From Flavobacterium piscisymbiosum (GTDB lineage Bacteria > Bacteroidota > Bacteroidia > Flavobacteriales > Flavobacteriaceae): a DNA stretch of 64,000 nucleotides. A program made the position numbers and the translations under genes. The notes beneath the pieces were generated by a model. The model ran no database searches. It was not told the DNA's origin and saw nothing but the letters and a program-made list of their open reading frames with translations. Each line of letters begins with the position of its first letter. Position 1 is the stretch's first letter. The stretch covers positions 5,146,001 to 5,210,000 of the forward strand of contig NZ_JAJJMM010000001.1 in NCBI RefSeq assembly GCF_020905295.1, written 5' to 3'. Shown in pieces: positions 17,524 through 26,204 of this stretch.

Positions 17524-18966
17524 TTAATAATGTTTGCTAAAATTAGCAAAACCTTTTTCTATTCCGTATTCTTCAATTTCATTTAAGGCCAGTACCAAAG
17601 CCTCAGGTAAACCTTTCACCTGAGTTAAATCTTCACCCCAGAATTCAGTATTAGCCAATATTTTAGCTACAACTAGATCTGTAGCTTTTAATTGCCACGC
17701 GTTTTTAAATGCTTCAACTATCTCCGGAGAATCTTTTACAGGTAATGCTTCGTTATTCCAGGTTCCTTTGTAGAACTGAATTAAACTTGCTAACGAAAAA
17801 GTTAAGTTAACAGGCAATTTTTTATTAGCATTATAATATCCTAATAAACTAGGTAAAACTCTTACTTTGAATTTTGAAATAGAATTTAATGCAATATCAG
17901 CCAGCGCATGTTTGATAAATGGATTTTTAAATCGGTCCATTACCTCTTCAGAATAAGCTGTAATTTCATTTTTGTCCATATCAAGCGTTTCACTAATTTC
18001 ACTAATAACGCTGTTTACGAATTTTCCGGTAAAATCTCCGTTTACCGTTTCCATTACTAATTTATTACCATATAAAAGTGAAAAAGGAACCATTGCCGTG
18101 TGTGCACCGTTTAGAATACGAACTTTAATCATTTTAAAAGGACGTATATCATCAACGATTTTTACATTCAAATCTATTTTATCAAAAGGTAATTTTGCTT
18201 TTAAAGCATCGCCACCTTCAATAGCCCAAAGAAAGAAAGGTTCTGCAGCAACAATTAAATTGTCCTTATACTCTAATTTATTATTGTATTCTTCAATTTC
18301 AGCTCTTGGATATCCGGGAACAATTCTGTCAACCAAAGTACTGTGATACGTACAAGCATCTGATACCCAAGTTTTAAATTCATCCTCTAATTTCCATAAA
18401 TCAACATATTGCAAAATATATTTTTTAAGCGTCTCTGAGTTATAATCAATTAATTCACAAGGAATTATAGTTACTGCTTTAGAAGTATCTCCATTGAAAT
18501 GTTTAAATCTTTCATATAATAAAACCGTCAACTTTGCAGGAAATGAAACTGGCGGCTGCATATCCGGAGTATCACTTTCGATGAATTCAATTCCGGCTTC
18601 AGTAGTATTTGAAACAATAAACTGAAGTTCTTCTTCTTTGGCTAAAGCCAAATAATCTGCAAATTCAGTATACGGATTTATAGCTTTTACAATATTAGTG
18701 ATCAACTCAATATCCTGTATTTTTTCGCCTTTTTTAATACCATTCATAAACAAAGTATAAAGACCATCCTGATCGTTAATCAGGTGTACCATACCGTCTT
18801 TCAAAGGTTGCACCATTGCAATACCGGCATTAAAATCAACTTCTTTATTTAGTTTGTGAAATGCGTAATCAACAAAAGCTCTCAGGAAATTTCCTTCTCC
18901 AAACTGAACTACTTTTATTGGCTGTAATTTTTCTAATCCTGTATTTTTTCTGTTTAACTCTTTCAT
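17524..18966 (-). CDS. uxaB: Tagaturonate reductase (altronate oxidoreductase)
   Basis: It reduces D-tagaturonate to D-altronate with NADH in the cytoplasm. The 480-residue protein is of the mannitol-dehydrogenase/UxaB family: an N-terminal Rossmann motif (VVQFGEGNFLRAFVDYAFHKLN, residues 19-40), then KMIKVRILNGAHTAMVPFSLLYGN near 278-300, which carries the family's Lys-Asn-His active-site pattern. Its length is normal for UxaB. It sits between the KDPG aldolase gene (206 bp upstream) and uxaA. Mannonate or fructuronate dehydrogenases are relatives, but pairing with UxaA and UxaC makes UxaB the best call. Confidence 0.93.
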   Translation of the reverse strand: MKELNRKNTGLEKLQPIKVVQFGEGNFLRAFVDYAFHKLNKEVDFNAGIAMVQPLKDGMVHLINDQDGLYTLFMNGIKKGEKIQDIELITNIVKAINPYTEFADYLALAKEEELQFIVSNTTEAGIEFIESDTPDMQPPVSFPAKLTVLLYERFKHFNGDTSKAVTIIPCELIDYNSETLKKYILQYVDLWKLEDEFKTWVSDACTYHSTLVDRIVPGYPRAEIEEYNNKLEYKDNLIVAAEPFFLWAIEGGDALKAKLPFDKIDLNVKIVDDIRPFKMIKVRILNGAHTAMVPFSLLYGNKLVMETVNGDFTGKFVNSVISEISETLDMDKNEITAYSEEVMDRFKNPFIKHALADIALNSISKFKVRVLPSLLGYYNANKKLPVNLTFSLASLIQFYKGTWNNEALPVKDSPEIVEAFKNAWQLKATDLVVAKILANTEFWGEDLTQVKGLPEALVLALNEIEEYGIEKGFANFSKHY

Positions 18967-19172
18967 TTTAAATCTTTAAAGTGTTATAAATAACCACATT
19001 AAAACCTTATTAGCTTTTAAATCTTCCATTGTAAAAGAAACATTACACTTGTGTGAGGAAAGTAAATTTTGCTGTGAGGAATGACAAAATTTATTTTTCA
19101 AGTGTAATGCTCAATTACAATCTCTAAAATCTAAAAAAAACGCTTGTAAATAAGGATCGGTATGATTACTCC

Positions 19173-19844
19173 TTATTTATTTTTAATATTTTTGATGATA
19201 TCAAGAACCTGGCTTACTTTCGTTTTTAAGCCATCATAATCCTCTTTATCTAATATATCTTTCGAAATTAATTGTGAACCTAATCCCACACAAGTTGCGC
19301 CTGCATTTAACCAGGATGACAAACTTTCTACGGTTGGATAAACACCGCCTGTTGGCATAATATTCGTCCACGGGCAAGGTCCTTTTATAGCTTTTATAAA
19401 CTCTGGTCCGTAAATATCCGCAGGAAATAATTTTACGATTTCACATCCTAATTCTTCCGCTCTTGCAATTTCAGTAAGTGTTCCGCAACCAGGCGACCAA
19501 AGCACTTTACGTCGATTACAGGCTATGGCTATATCTTCTCTAAAAACAGGAGTTACAATAAAATTAGCCCCTAAACTCATATACAATGAAGCTGCTGCTG
19601 CATCGGTTATAGAACCTACACCCAACATCATTCCCGGCAGTTCAGCCAAAGCATATTTGTTTAAAGCTCCAAAAACTTCATGAGCAAAATCTCCTCTGCT
19701 GGTAAACTCCATTAATCGCGCACCACCATCATAACATGCCTTTAATACTTTCTTGCTTACTTCTATATCTGAATGAAAAAACAACGGAACCATTCCGTTC
19801 TCTTTCATTTGTAAAGCCACTTCAATTCTTGAATATTTTGCCAT
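19173..19844 (-). CDS. eda: KDPG/KHG aldolase
   Basis: A class I aldolase that splits 2-keto-3-deoxy-6-phosphogluconate into pyruvate and glyceraldehyde 3-phosphate. The 223-residue TIM-barrel protein shows GARLMEFTSRG near 41-51 (the Glu of the active site), GVGSITDAAAA near 76, and the Schiff-base Lys in EIVKLFPADIYGPEF near 138, followed by PTGGV. It starts 10 bp after the KDG kinase gene, consistent with sequential reactions in one transcript. The hydroxy-oxoglutarate activity of some homologues cannot be excluded. Confidence 0.92.
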   Translation of the reverse strand: MAKYSRIEVALQMKENGMVPLFFHSDIEVSKKVLKACYDGGARLMEFTSRGDFAHEVFGALNKYALAELPGMMLGVGSITDAAAASLYMSLGANFIVTPVFREDIAIACNRRKVLWSPGCGTLTEIARAEELGCEIVKLFPADIYGPEFIKAIKGPCPWTNIMPTGGVYPTVESLSSWLNAGATCVGLGSQLISKDILDKEDYDGLKTKVSQVLDIIKNIKNK

Positions 19845-19854
19845 CTTTTCTTAA

Positions 19855-20877
19855 TTATCTTGATACTAATGCAGAACCATCTCCATCTATCATATTTTCA
19901 ACTTCTTTTAAAGTAACCAGATTATAATCTCCTGCAATGGTATGTTTCAAACAACAAGCCGCTACTGCAAAGTCTAACGCTCTCTGGTTATTATTTTGAT
20001 ATTGCTGTAATCCGTAGATCAATCCACCCATAAAAGCATCTCCACTACCTACTCGATCCACAACGGGTGTAACTTCTTTTACAGCTGCATTATAAATTAC
20101 TTTTCCGTCAAATAAAATACCGCCAATTCTCTGGTGTGATGCACTTACAGAATAACGTAATGTAGTGGCTACTGTTTTTAAATTCGGAATCAAATCAAAC
20201 AGTTTCGTATACAAAACAGGAAGTGATTTCTCATCCTGATAATTCGGGTTAACCTTAGGTATTCCTAACATGAAATACGCCGTATCTATATCTCCTAAAA
20301 TAACATTGCTATACTTTAGCATTTCTGGCATAACATCACTTGGCGTTTTACCATATTGCCATAATTTTGATCGGTAGTTCAAATCGCAAGAAATAGTAAT
20401 TCCCATTTTATGCGCTACTTTAATAGCTTCTAAACAAGCTTCTGCAGCACTTTCTGAAATTGCCGGGGTAATTCCGCTCCAGTGAAACCATGTTGCACCT
20501 TCCAGGACTTTCTCCCAATTAATTGTACCTTTCTGAATAGTTGCCATCGAACTATGTGCACGATCATAAACAACATTACTGCCACGTGTTCCGGCACCGG
20601 TTTCAAGAAAATAAATTCCTAAACGTTCTCCTCCGTAAACTACGTTTTTAGATTCTACGTTCATTTTTCGCATTTCTTTTAATGCCGAAGTACCAATTTC
20701 ATTCTCAGGTAATCTTGTTACAAATTCTGCGTTTACGCCATAATTCACCAAAGACACACAAACATTAAATTCGCCTCCTCCGTAAGAAGCACCAAATGCC
20801 GTAGATTGTGAAAAACGTAAATGCCTCTCTGTAGAAAGACGCAACATAATTTCTCCGAATGCAACTACTTTACTCAT
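19855..20877 (-). CDS. kdgK: 2-keto-3-deoxygluconate kinase (PfkB family)
   Basis: It phosphorylates KDG to KDPG with ATP. The 340-residue protein has the ribokinase/PfkB fold: N-terminal GEIMLRLSTERHLRF, the substrate-side GGGEFNVCVSLVNYG near 33-47, and the PfkB signature 2 DRVGSGDAFMGGLIYG near 282-297 containing the catalytic Asp and anion hole. Its neighbours (KDPG aldolase downstream, UxaC/KduD/KduI upstream) identify KDG as the substrate; by sequence alone another sugar kinase would be possible. The 255-bp gap upstream is filled by an inverted repeat pair, so this gene may have its own promoter. Confidence 0.9.
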   Translation of the reverse strand: MSKVVAFGEIMLRLSTERHLRFSQSTAFGASYGGGEFNVCVSLVNYGVNAEFVTRLPENEIGTSALKEMRKMNVESKNVVYGGERLGIYFLETGAGTRGSNVVYDRAHSSMATIQKGTINWEKVLEGATWFHWSGITPAISESAAEACLEAIKVAHKMGITISCDLNYRSKLWQYGKTPSDVMPEMLKYSNVILGDIDTAYFMLGIPKVNPNYQDEKSLPVLYTKLFDLIPNLKTVATTLRYSVSASHQRIGGILFDGKVIYNAAVKEVTPVVDRVGSGDAFMGGLIYGLQQYQNNNQRALDFAVAACCLKHTIAGDYNLVTLKEVENMIDGDGSALVSR

Positions 20878-20930
20878 ATTATTTTTATTGTTTTACCAGT
20901 AATTTTTTTTTACCACTAAGAGACTTTTCT

Positions 20931-21126
20931 TTTTACCATTAAGAGATTAAGAAAAATTAAGCTTGATGGTTTGTTTTAGTCATCCCGATAGGTATCGGGA
21001 TAAAAAATTAAAATGATTTCTTAAATTAAATCCGCAAAATCTGCGTTTTGCTTTCTTTTAAAACTTTTAATCTTAATTTTCTATTCAGCATTCAACTTAA
21101 TTTTCCTTAATATCTTAATGGTAAAA
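20931..21126. repeat. Dispersed intergenic repeat, inverted pair II
   Basis: The arm at 20931-20961 (TTTTACCATTAAGAGATTAA and on) is mirrored at 21096-21126 with a few mismatches. The family is the same as at 15630-15770. Between the arms lies an 18-bp palindrome-like element TCCCGATAGGTATCGGGA (20983-21000), another spacer motif seen again at 52150-52165. This fills the kdgK-uxaC gap; no gene is visible here. Confidence 0.7.
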
Positions 21127-21132
21127 TTATTT

Positions 21133-22539
21133 TTAGAACTTGAAATATTCTTTTGCGTTGTTATATGAAATGTCTGAAACTAATTTTCCTATCCATTCCA
21201 TATCGTTTGGTAATTCTCCGCGTTTGATTTCGTCTCCTAAAAGATTACATAAAATACGTCTGAAATATTCATGTCTTGGGAAAGACAAGAAACTTCTTGA
21301 ATCTGTCAACATACCTACGAAACAACTAATTAATCCCATGTTAGAAAGGGCATTTAATTGTTTGGTCATTCCGTCTTTTTGATCTAAAAACCACCATCCT
21401 GATCCAAACTGTACTTTTCCGCGCACGCTTCCGTCATTGAAGTTTCCAATCATGGTTGCCATCACTTCGTTATCAGCAGGATTTAAGTTATAAATGATTG
21501 TTTTAGTCAATTTATCTTTACTATCTAATGCGTTTAAAAAGCTGGATAATTTTTGCGCCTGCGGATAATCTCCAATAGAATCCCATCCTGTATCCGGGCC
21601 TAAAATTCTGTGCATACGTGCATTATTATTACGCAATGCACCTAAGTGAAACTGTTGTACCCATCCAAATTCATGATACGTTTCAGATAAGAATAATAAA
21701 ACAGCGCTTTGGAATTTTAAAGCTTCGTCCGGTGATATAATTCTGTTTTCTCTTTTCTTTTTGAAAATAGTATTTATTTCAGATTCTGTAAATTCTTCAA
21801 AATAAATCTGATCTAAACCGTGATCACTTAATTTGCAGCCGTTTGCATTAAAAAACTCAATTCTCTTTCTTAATGCAGCCTGCAAATCAGCAAAAGTATT
21901 AATTGCAATACCGGACACATCCCCTAATGTGTCCAGATATGCATTATAACCATCATTAGAAATTAAGATGGCTTTATCAGGTCTGAAAGCCGTACTCATT
22001 TTAGTTCCGATAGGATTTTTTGTTAGTTTCTGGTGAAACTCTAAACTATCAATCGGATCTTCTGTGGTACAAACCAATTCAGCATTTACTTTTTTAAGCA
22101 GGTTTTGTGTACTGTATGCCTGAGAATTAATTTTCTCTGTCGTTTCTATATAAATTTTCTCTGCTGATTTTTCGTTTAGCAAATCATAAATATCAAAATA
22201 ACGGGCCAATTCTAAATGCGTCCAGTGATACAAAGGATTACGCATCGTGTACGGAACCGTTTTTGCCCAATTTAAGAACTTATCTTTATCTGAACCATTT
22301 CCTGTTACAAATTGCTCGTTGATCCCTAATGTACGCATCGCACGCCATTTGTAATGATCTCCGTTGATCCAAACTTGTGTTATATTATCAAAAACCTTAT
22401 CCTCGGCAATAAACTGTGGATTTAAGTGATTGTGGTAATCAATTATAGGTTGATTTTTTGAGTAGTTATGATATAACTCTTCAGCGAATTTATTTTCAAG
22501 TAAAAAGTTATCGTTTATGAATGTCTGATTTAAGCTCAT
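21133..22539 (-). CDS. uxaC: Glucuronate/galacturonate isomerase
   Basis: It isomerises D-galacturonate to D-tagaturonate (and glucuronate to fructuronate). The 468-residue protein matches the usual UxaC size. The amidohydrolase-superfamily H-x-H metal motif is in PIIDYHNHLNPQ near 31-42. Other family blocks are DHYKWRAMRTLGINEQFVTG near 61-80, QFHLGALRNNNARMHRILGPDTGWDSIGDYPQ near 295-325, and DSRSFLSFPRHEYFRRILCNLLG near 412-435. It begins the galacturonate branch in the cytoplasm and is 23 bp downstream of kduD. Confidence 0.95.
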   Translation of the reverse strand: MSLNQTFINDNFLLENKFAEELYHNYSKNQPIIDYHNHLNPQFIAEDKVFDNITQVWINGDHYKWRAMRTLGINEQFVTGNGSDKDKFLNWAKTVPYTMRNPLYHWTHLELARYFDIYDLLNEKSAEKIYIETTEKINSQAYSTQNLLKKVNAELVCTTEDPIDSLEFHQKLTKNPIGTKMSTAFRPDKAILISNDGYNAYLDTLGDVSGIAINTFADLQAALRKRIEFFNANGCKLSDHGLDQIYFEEFTESEINTIFKKKRENRIISPDEALKFQSAVLLFLSETYHEFGWVQQFHLGALRNNNARMHRILGPDTGWDSIGDYPQAQKLSSFLNALDSKDKLTKTIIYNLNPADNEVMATMIGNFNDGSVRGKVQFGSGWWFLDQKDGMTKQLNALSNMGLISCFVGMLTDSRSFLSFPRHEYFRRILCNLLGDEIKRGELPNDMEWIGKLVSDISYNNAKEYFKF

Positions 22540-22562
22540 GTCTTTTTTAATATAATTGAGAA

Positions 22563-23354
22563 TTAATCTTCGTTTGATGGTTTACCAATTGTAGCCAGAA
22601 TTCCTCCATCTACATACAAAATGTGACCGTTGACAAAATCACTTGCTTTTGAAGATAAAAATATAGCTGCTCCTGCTAAATCTCCGGGATCACCCCATTT
22701 TGCAGCCGGAGTACGGCTAATGATGAAATCGTTAAACGGATGACCGTCAACACGAATTGGTTTTGTTTGTTCAGTAGCAAAATAACCTGGCCCAATTCCG
22801 TTAATCTGAACGTTGTATTTTGCCCATTCTGTTGCCATGTTTTTAGTCAGCATTTTTAAGCCGCCTTTTGCAGCAGCGTAAGCACCAACCGTATTACGGC
22901 CTAATTCGCTCATCATCGAACAAATGTTGATTATCTTTCCTTGTCTTCTTTCGATCATTCCTTTAGCAACATGCTTAGATACTATAAAAGGACTTACTAA
23001 ATCAATATCGATCACTTCTTTAAAATCAGCAACTTCCATTTCGATTAACGGAATTCTTTTGATGATTCCTGCATTATTAATCAAAACAGCGATAGGACCA
23101 ACTTCACTTTCAATTCTCTGAACGGCAGCAATAACTTCTTTTTCATCGGTTACATTAAATTTATAACCCACTGCATTTATTCCTTCGTTTTTAAGCTCAT
23201 TTACAGCATCATCAATTTTTTGCTGAGAAGAGTTTCCGTTTACAACAATTGTTGCTCCCGCCTGACCTAATCCTTTTGCCATTGCCATTCCCAGTCCGTG
23301 TGTACTTCCTGTGATCAGGGCAATTTTTCCTTTTATATCAAATAAGTCTGTCAT
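22563..23354 (-). CDS. kduD: KduD-type short-chain dehydrogenase (2-keto-3-deoxygluconate forming)
   Basis: It reduces 2,5-diketo-3-deoxygluconate to KDG, the last step for unsaturated galacturonate before KDG kinase. The 263-residue classical SDR shows the nucleotide motif TGSTHGLGMAMAKGLG near 15-30, NNAGI near 92, catalytic Ser in NICSMMSELG, YAAAKGGL (Tyr-x-x-x-Lys near 160) and PGYFATEQTKP. It is separated from kduI by only 5 bp. Gluconate 5-dehydrogenase is a close relative, but the direct kduI neighbour decides the call. Confidence 0.9.
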   Translation of the reverse strand: MTDLFDIKGKIALITGSTHGLGMAMAKGLGQAGATIVVNGNSSQQKIDDAVNELKNEGINAVGYKFNVTDEKEVIAAVQRIESEVGPIAVLINNAGIIKRIPLIEMEVADFKEVIDIDLVSPFIVSKHVAKGMIERRQGKIINICSMMSELGRNTVGAYAAAKGGLKMLTKNMATEWAKYNVQINGIGPGYFATEQTKPIRVDGHPFNDFIISRTPAAKWGDPGDLAGAAIFLSSKASDFVNGHILYVDGGILATIGKPSNED

Positions 23355-23359
23355 AATTC

Positions 23360-24199
23360 TTATCTTAAATCAGTTATTTTACAAACATCCATATCTCCGT
23401 AATCTAAATTCTCTCCTGCCATTCCCCAGATAAAAGTATAATTACTGGTTCCTGATCCTGAGTGAATTGACCATGGTGGAGAAATTACAGCCTGATGATT
23501 GTTCATCCAGATATGTCTTGTTTCCTGAGGTTGCCCCATGAAATGACAAACTGCCTGATTTTCCGGAATATCCAAATAGAAATACACTTCCATTCTTCGA
23601 TCGTGTACGTGAGCCGGCATGGTATTCCAAACACTTCCAGGTCGTAACTCCGTCATTCCCATTTGTAACTGGCATGTTGTTACAACACTACCAATAATCA
23701 TTTGGTTTACGGTACGGTGATTAGCCGTTTCCATCGTACCTAATTCTAATTTATTTGCCTCTGCCAAGCTTACTTTTACCGTTGGGTAAGTAGTGTGGGC
23801 CGGTGCAGAGTTGATATAATATTTCGCAGGATTATTACTGTCGTCACTTTTAAAAATTACTTCTTTATTACCGCTACCGATATACAAAGCATCTTTAAAT
23901 CCTAATGCGTATGTTTTTCCTTCTACAACAATAGAACCGCTTCCTCCAACATTAATAATTCCGATTTCTCTTCTTTCTAAAAAATAAGATGCCTTAAGCG
24001 GATCGATACTTTCTAACACTAAATTACCTTTTACAGGAACTGCAGAACCTGCAATATATCTATCGTAATGAGAATAGGTTAGAACAATCTCATCTTCTTG
24101 CATTAAGTCATCAATTAAGAATTCACTTCTTAATTCCTGAGTATCATATTTTTTTACTGCTTCGGGGCTTGACGCGTATCTTGAACTATATTTTGTCAT
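23360..24199 (-). CDS. kduI: 5-keto-4-deoxyuronate isomerase
   Basis: It converts 5-keto-4-deoxyuronate, formed spontaneously from unsaturated galacturonate released by GH105, to 2,5-diketo-3-deoxygluconate. The 279-residue protein is the standard KduI size with a cupin metal site: MPAHVHDRRMEVYFYLD near 194-210 (two His and a Glu) and a later His in PPWSIHSGSGTSNYTFIWGMAGEN near 243. It is the first gene after its own operator-promoter element at 24214-24235 and starts a tight pair with kduD. Confidence 0.95.
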   Translation of the reverse strand: MTKYSSRYASSPEAVKKYDTQELRSEFLIDDLMQEDEIVLTYSHYDRYIAGSAVPVKGNLVLESIDPLKASYFLERREIGIINVGGSGSIVVEGKTYALGFKDALYIGSGNKEVIFKSDDSNNPAKYYINSAPAHTTYPTVKVSLAEANKLELGTMETANHRTVNQMIIGSVVTTCQLQMGMTELRPGSVWNTMPAHVHDRRMEVYFYLDIPENQAVCHFMGQPQETRHIWMNNHQAVISPPWSIHSGSGTSNYTFIWGMAGENLDYGDMDVCKITDLR

Positions 24200-24213
24200 A
24201 ATTTTTATTTTAA

Positions 24214-24235
24214 TGTAATCGATTGCACAAAATTA
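24214..24235 (-). promoter_or_regulatory. LacI-type operator plus -7 box in front of kduI
   Basis: Read leftward, TAATTTTG (complement of 24228-24235, exact TAnnTTTG) runs straight into TGCAATCGATTACA (24214-24228 region). The design is identical to the elements at 14323-14344 and 25869-25890. Transcription would start inside the operator, about 20-25 bp upstream of the kduI ATG. Confidence 0.85.
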
Positions 24236-24285
24236 GATTTTTATTTTAAATATACCTTTTTTAAACTTATAAAATTTTCTAAATA

Positions 24286-25761
24286 TTACAAACCAGTAAT
24301 TGGGCTGTATTTAGGAACTAAGCTTTTCATTACGACCCAACCTGTTAAGTAACATACTGCACAGATAGAGAAAATAATAAAATAGCCTGCTTCGATACCA
24401 TGAAAGCCCATAAATGACATATTGGTTTCTTTAGCATGATCAAACAATAATCCTGAACCTTTATTGATTATAGTAGAACCAACACCTCCTGCTAATCCTC
24501 CAATTCCTGTAATAGTTGCGATTGCTTTTTTAGGAAACATATCTCCAACAGTTGTAAAAATATTTGCCGACCATGATTGGTGAGCTGCACCTGCAATACC
24601 AATTATAATTACCGGAATCCAGTAACTTATATAACCTAAAGGCTGTGCAATTAAAGCCAATAAAGGGAAAAATGCAAAAATCAACATCGCTCTCATTCTT
24701 CCTTCGTAAGGGTTCATTCCTTTTTTCTCTACAAAATAAGTTGGCAGCCAACCTCCTACTATAGAAAGTAGGGTAATCATATATAAAACAAACAATGGCA
24801 AAGCAGCTTGTGTAGAATCCATTCCGTAAACAGAGCTTAAATAAGCCGGTGTCCAGAACAAAAAGAACCACCAAACACCATCGGTCATAAATTTACCAAA
24901 TGCAAAAGCCCAGGTTTGTTTGTATTTAAAACATTCTACAAAAGACACTTTTGTGGTTGTTTCAGGCACATAACCTACTAACTTACTATCTGCAATATCA
25001 TCTTGTTGAATATATTCTAGTTCTGCAGCACTTACTTTTGGATGTCTTTCTGGCTTATCATACATAAAAACCCAAAATCCCATCCATATAAAACCTAAGG
25101 CTCCAATAATAATAAAAGCCATTTCCCAACCGAATGATTTAGCTATAAACGGAATCGATATTGGCGCTGCTAACGCTCCAACTGTTGCACCTGCATTAAA
25201 AATACTGGTTGAAAATGCTCTGTCTTTTTTAGGAAAATATTCGGCTGTAGTCTTAATTGCTGCTGGAAAGTTTCCTGCCTCACCCACTGCCAGAATAAAA
25301 CGGGCAAAAATGAACAATGTAACACTTACATTAATCACCAATCCTGTATCCTGCACCAACTCTATAGCGTCTTTTGCGCCTTCAAATCCTACAAACCAAT
25401 TTCCTGTAATTATTCCTGCTGTTGCAATACCGCAAAAAGCATGTAAACAAGCACCTAAAGACCATATTCCGATAGCCCACAGAAATCCTTTTTTAGTATC
25501 AAGCCAGTCTACAAATCGGCCTGCAAATAACAAAGAAACAGCATAAAAAATAGAGAATAATGCTGTTATATTTCCATAATCATTATTTGTCCAATGGAAT
25601 TCCGGCGCAATAAAATCGCTCCATGTTAGTGAAAGTACTTGTCTGTCTAAATAGTTGATTGTGGTAGCAAAAAACAGTAAAGCACAAATACTCCAACGAT
25701 ACGTTCCTGTAGATTTTTTTTGGTCTTGGTTGGTAATAACTGTGTCTGGTGGTTGGTTCAT
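24286..25761 (-). CDS. MFS hexuronate transporter (ExuT-like)
   Basis: A 12-helix inner-membrane symporter of the anion:cation symporter branch of the MFS, likely importing galacturonate and related uronates. The first helix region reads YRWSICALLFFATTINYLDRQVLSLTW, typical of ExuT/GudP-type carriers, followed by GRFVDWLDTKKGF in loop 2-3, and RFILAVGEAGNFPAAIKTTAEYFPKKDRAFSTSIFNAGATVGALAAP near 155-200. An insert of about 40 residues after helix 3 (CGIATAGIITGNWFVGFEGAKDAIELVQDTG) makes it longer (491 aa) than E. coli ExuT; similar lengths occur in Bacteroidota. It is the first gene of the catabolic block and has its own operator. Confidence 0.88.
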   Translation of the reverse strand: MNQPPDTVITNQDQKKSTGTYRWSICALLFFATTINYLDRQVLSLTWSDFIAPEFHWTNNDYGNITALFSIFYAVSLLFAGRFVDWLDTKKGFLWAIGIWSLGACLHAFCGIATAGIITGNWFVGFEGAKDAIELVQDTGLVINVSVTLFIFARFILAVGEAGNFPAAIKTTAEYFPKKDRAFSTSIFNAGATVGALAAPISIPFIAKSFGWEMAFIIIGALGFIWMGFWVFMYDKPERHPKVSAAELEYIQQDDIADSKLVGYVPETTTKVSFVECFKYKQTWAFAFGKFMTDGVWWFFLFWTPAYLSSVYGMDSTQAALPLFVLYMITLLSIVGGWLPTYFVEKKGMNPYEGRMRAMLIFAFFPLLALIAQPLGYISYWIPVIIIGIAGAAHQSWSANIFTTVGDMFPKKAIATITGIGGLAGGVGSTIINKGSGLLFDHAKETNMSFMGFHGIEAGYFIIFSICAVCYLTGWVVMKSLVPKYSPITGL

Positions 25762-25868
25762 AGTAAAATTGAATTATAAAATTGATATTTTTTTTTGCAA
25801 TATTAATTTACTCATTGCTCTTAAAAGACAATAAAAATCAATCTGCCAAATCTAACAAAATAAAATAA

Positions 25869-25890
25869 TGTAATCGATTGCACAAATATA
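25869..25890 (-). promoter_or_regulatory. LacI-type operator plus -7 box in front of the hexuronate transporter
   Basis: Read leftward, TATATTTG (complement of 25883-25890, exact TAnnTTTG) is followed by TGCAATCGATTACA (25869-25883 region), the third copy of the composite element. It lies about 108 bp before the transporter ATG. The rest of the 25762-26204 gap is AT-rich without a gene. A rightward -7 candidate TATTTTTG at 26154-26161 would serve the next gene. Confidence 0.85.
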
Positions 25891-26204
25891 GTTTTAAATC
25901 TTTATATTCCAAATATATTAGATAAAAAATTATTTTAACTAAATAAATAAACATATAGAACAAAAAAGTCTATTCAAAATTACACATTAAACAATATATC
26001 TGTTAAAAGCAGGCATATGAAATTTGTCCTTTTTAGGGGGTAAAATTGTACTAGAATCAATACTTTCAAATCAATTAGCAATCCTGTAAGACATCTCAAA
26101 ATAAAAAGTTCTTTTTAACGTTTTTTGAGTTACAGATATAGGCGAAAAATCTCTATTTTTGAATTTCTTACTAAAAAATTACATTTAACTAATTCGTTAT
26201 ACAA

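Noticed and set aside
23442..24874. Minus-strand ORFs of 77 and 114 residues overlapping kduI and the MFS gene.
   Set aside because: They are out-of-frame shadows of well-supported genes on the same strand.
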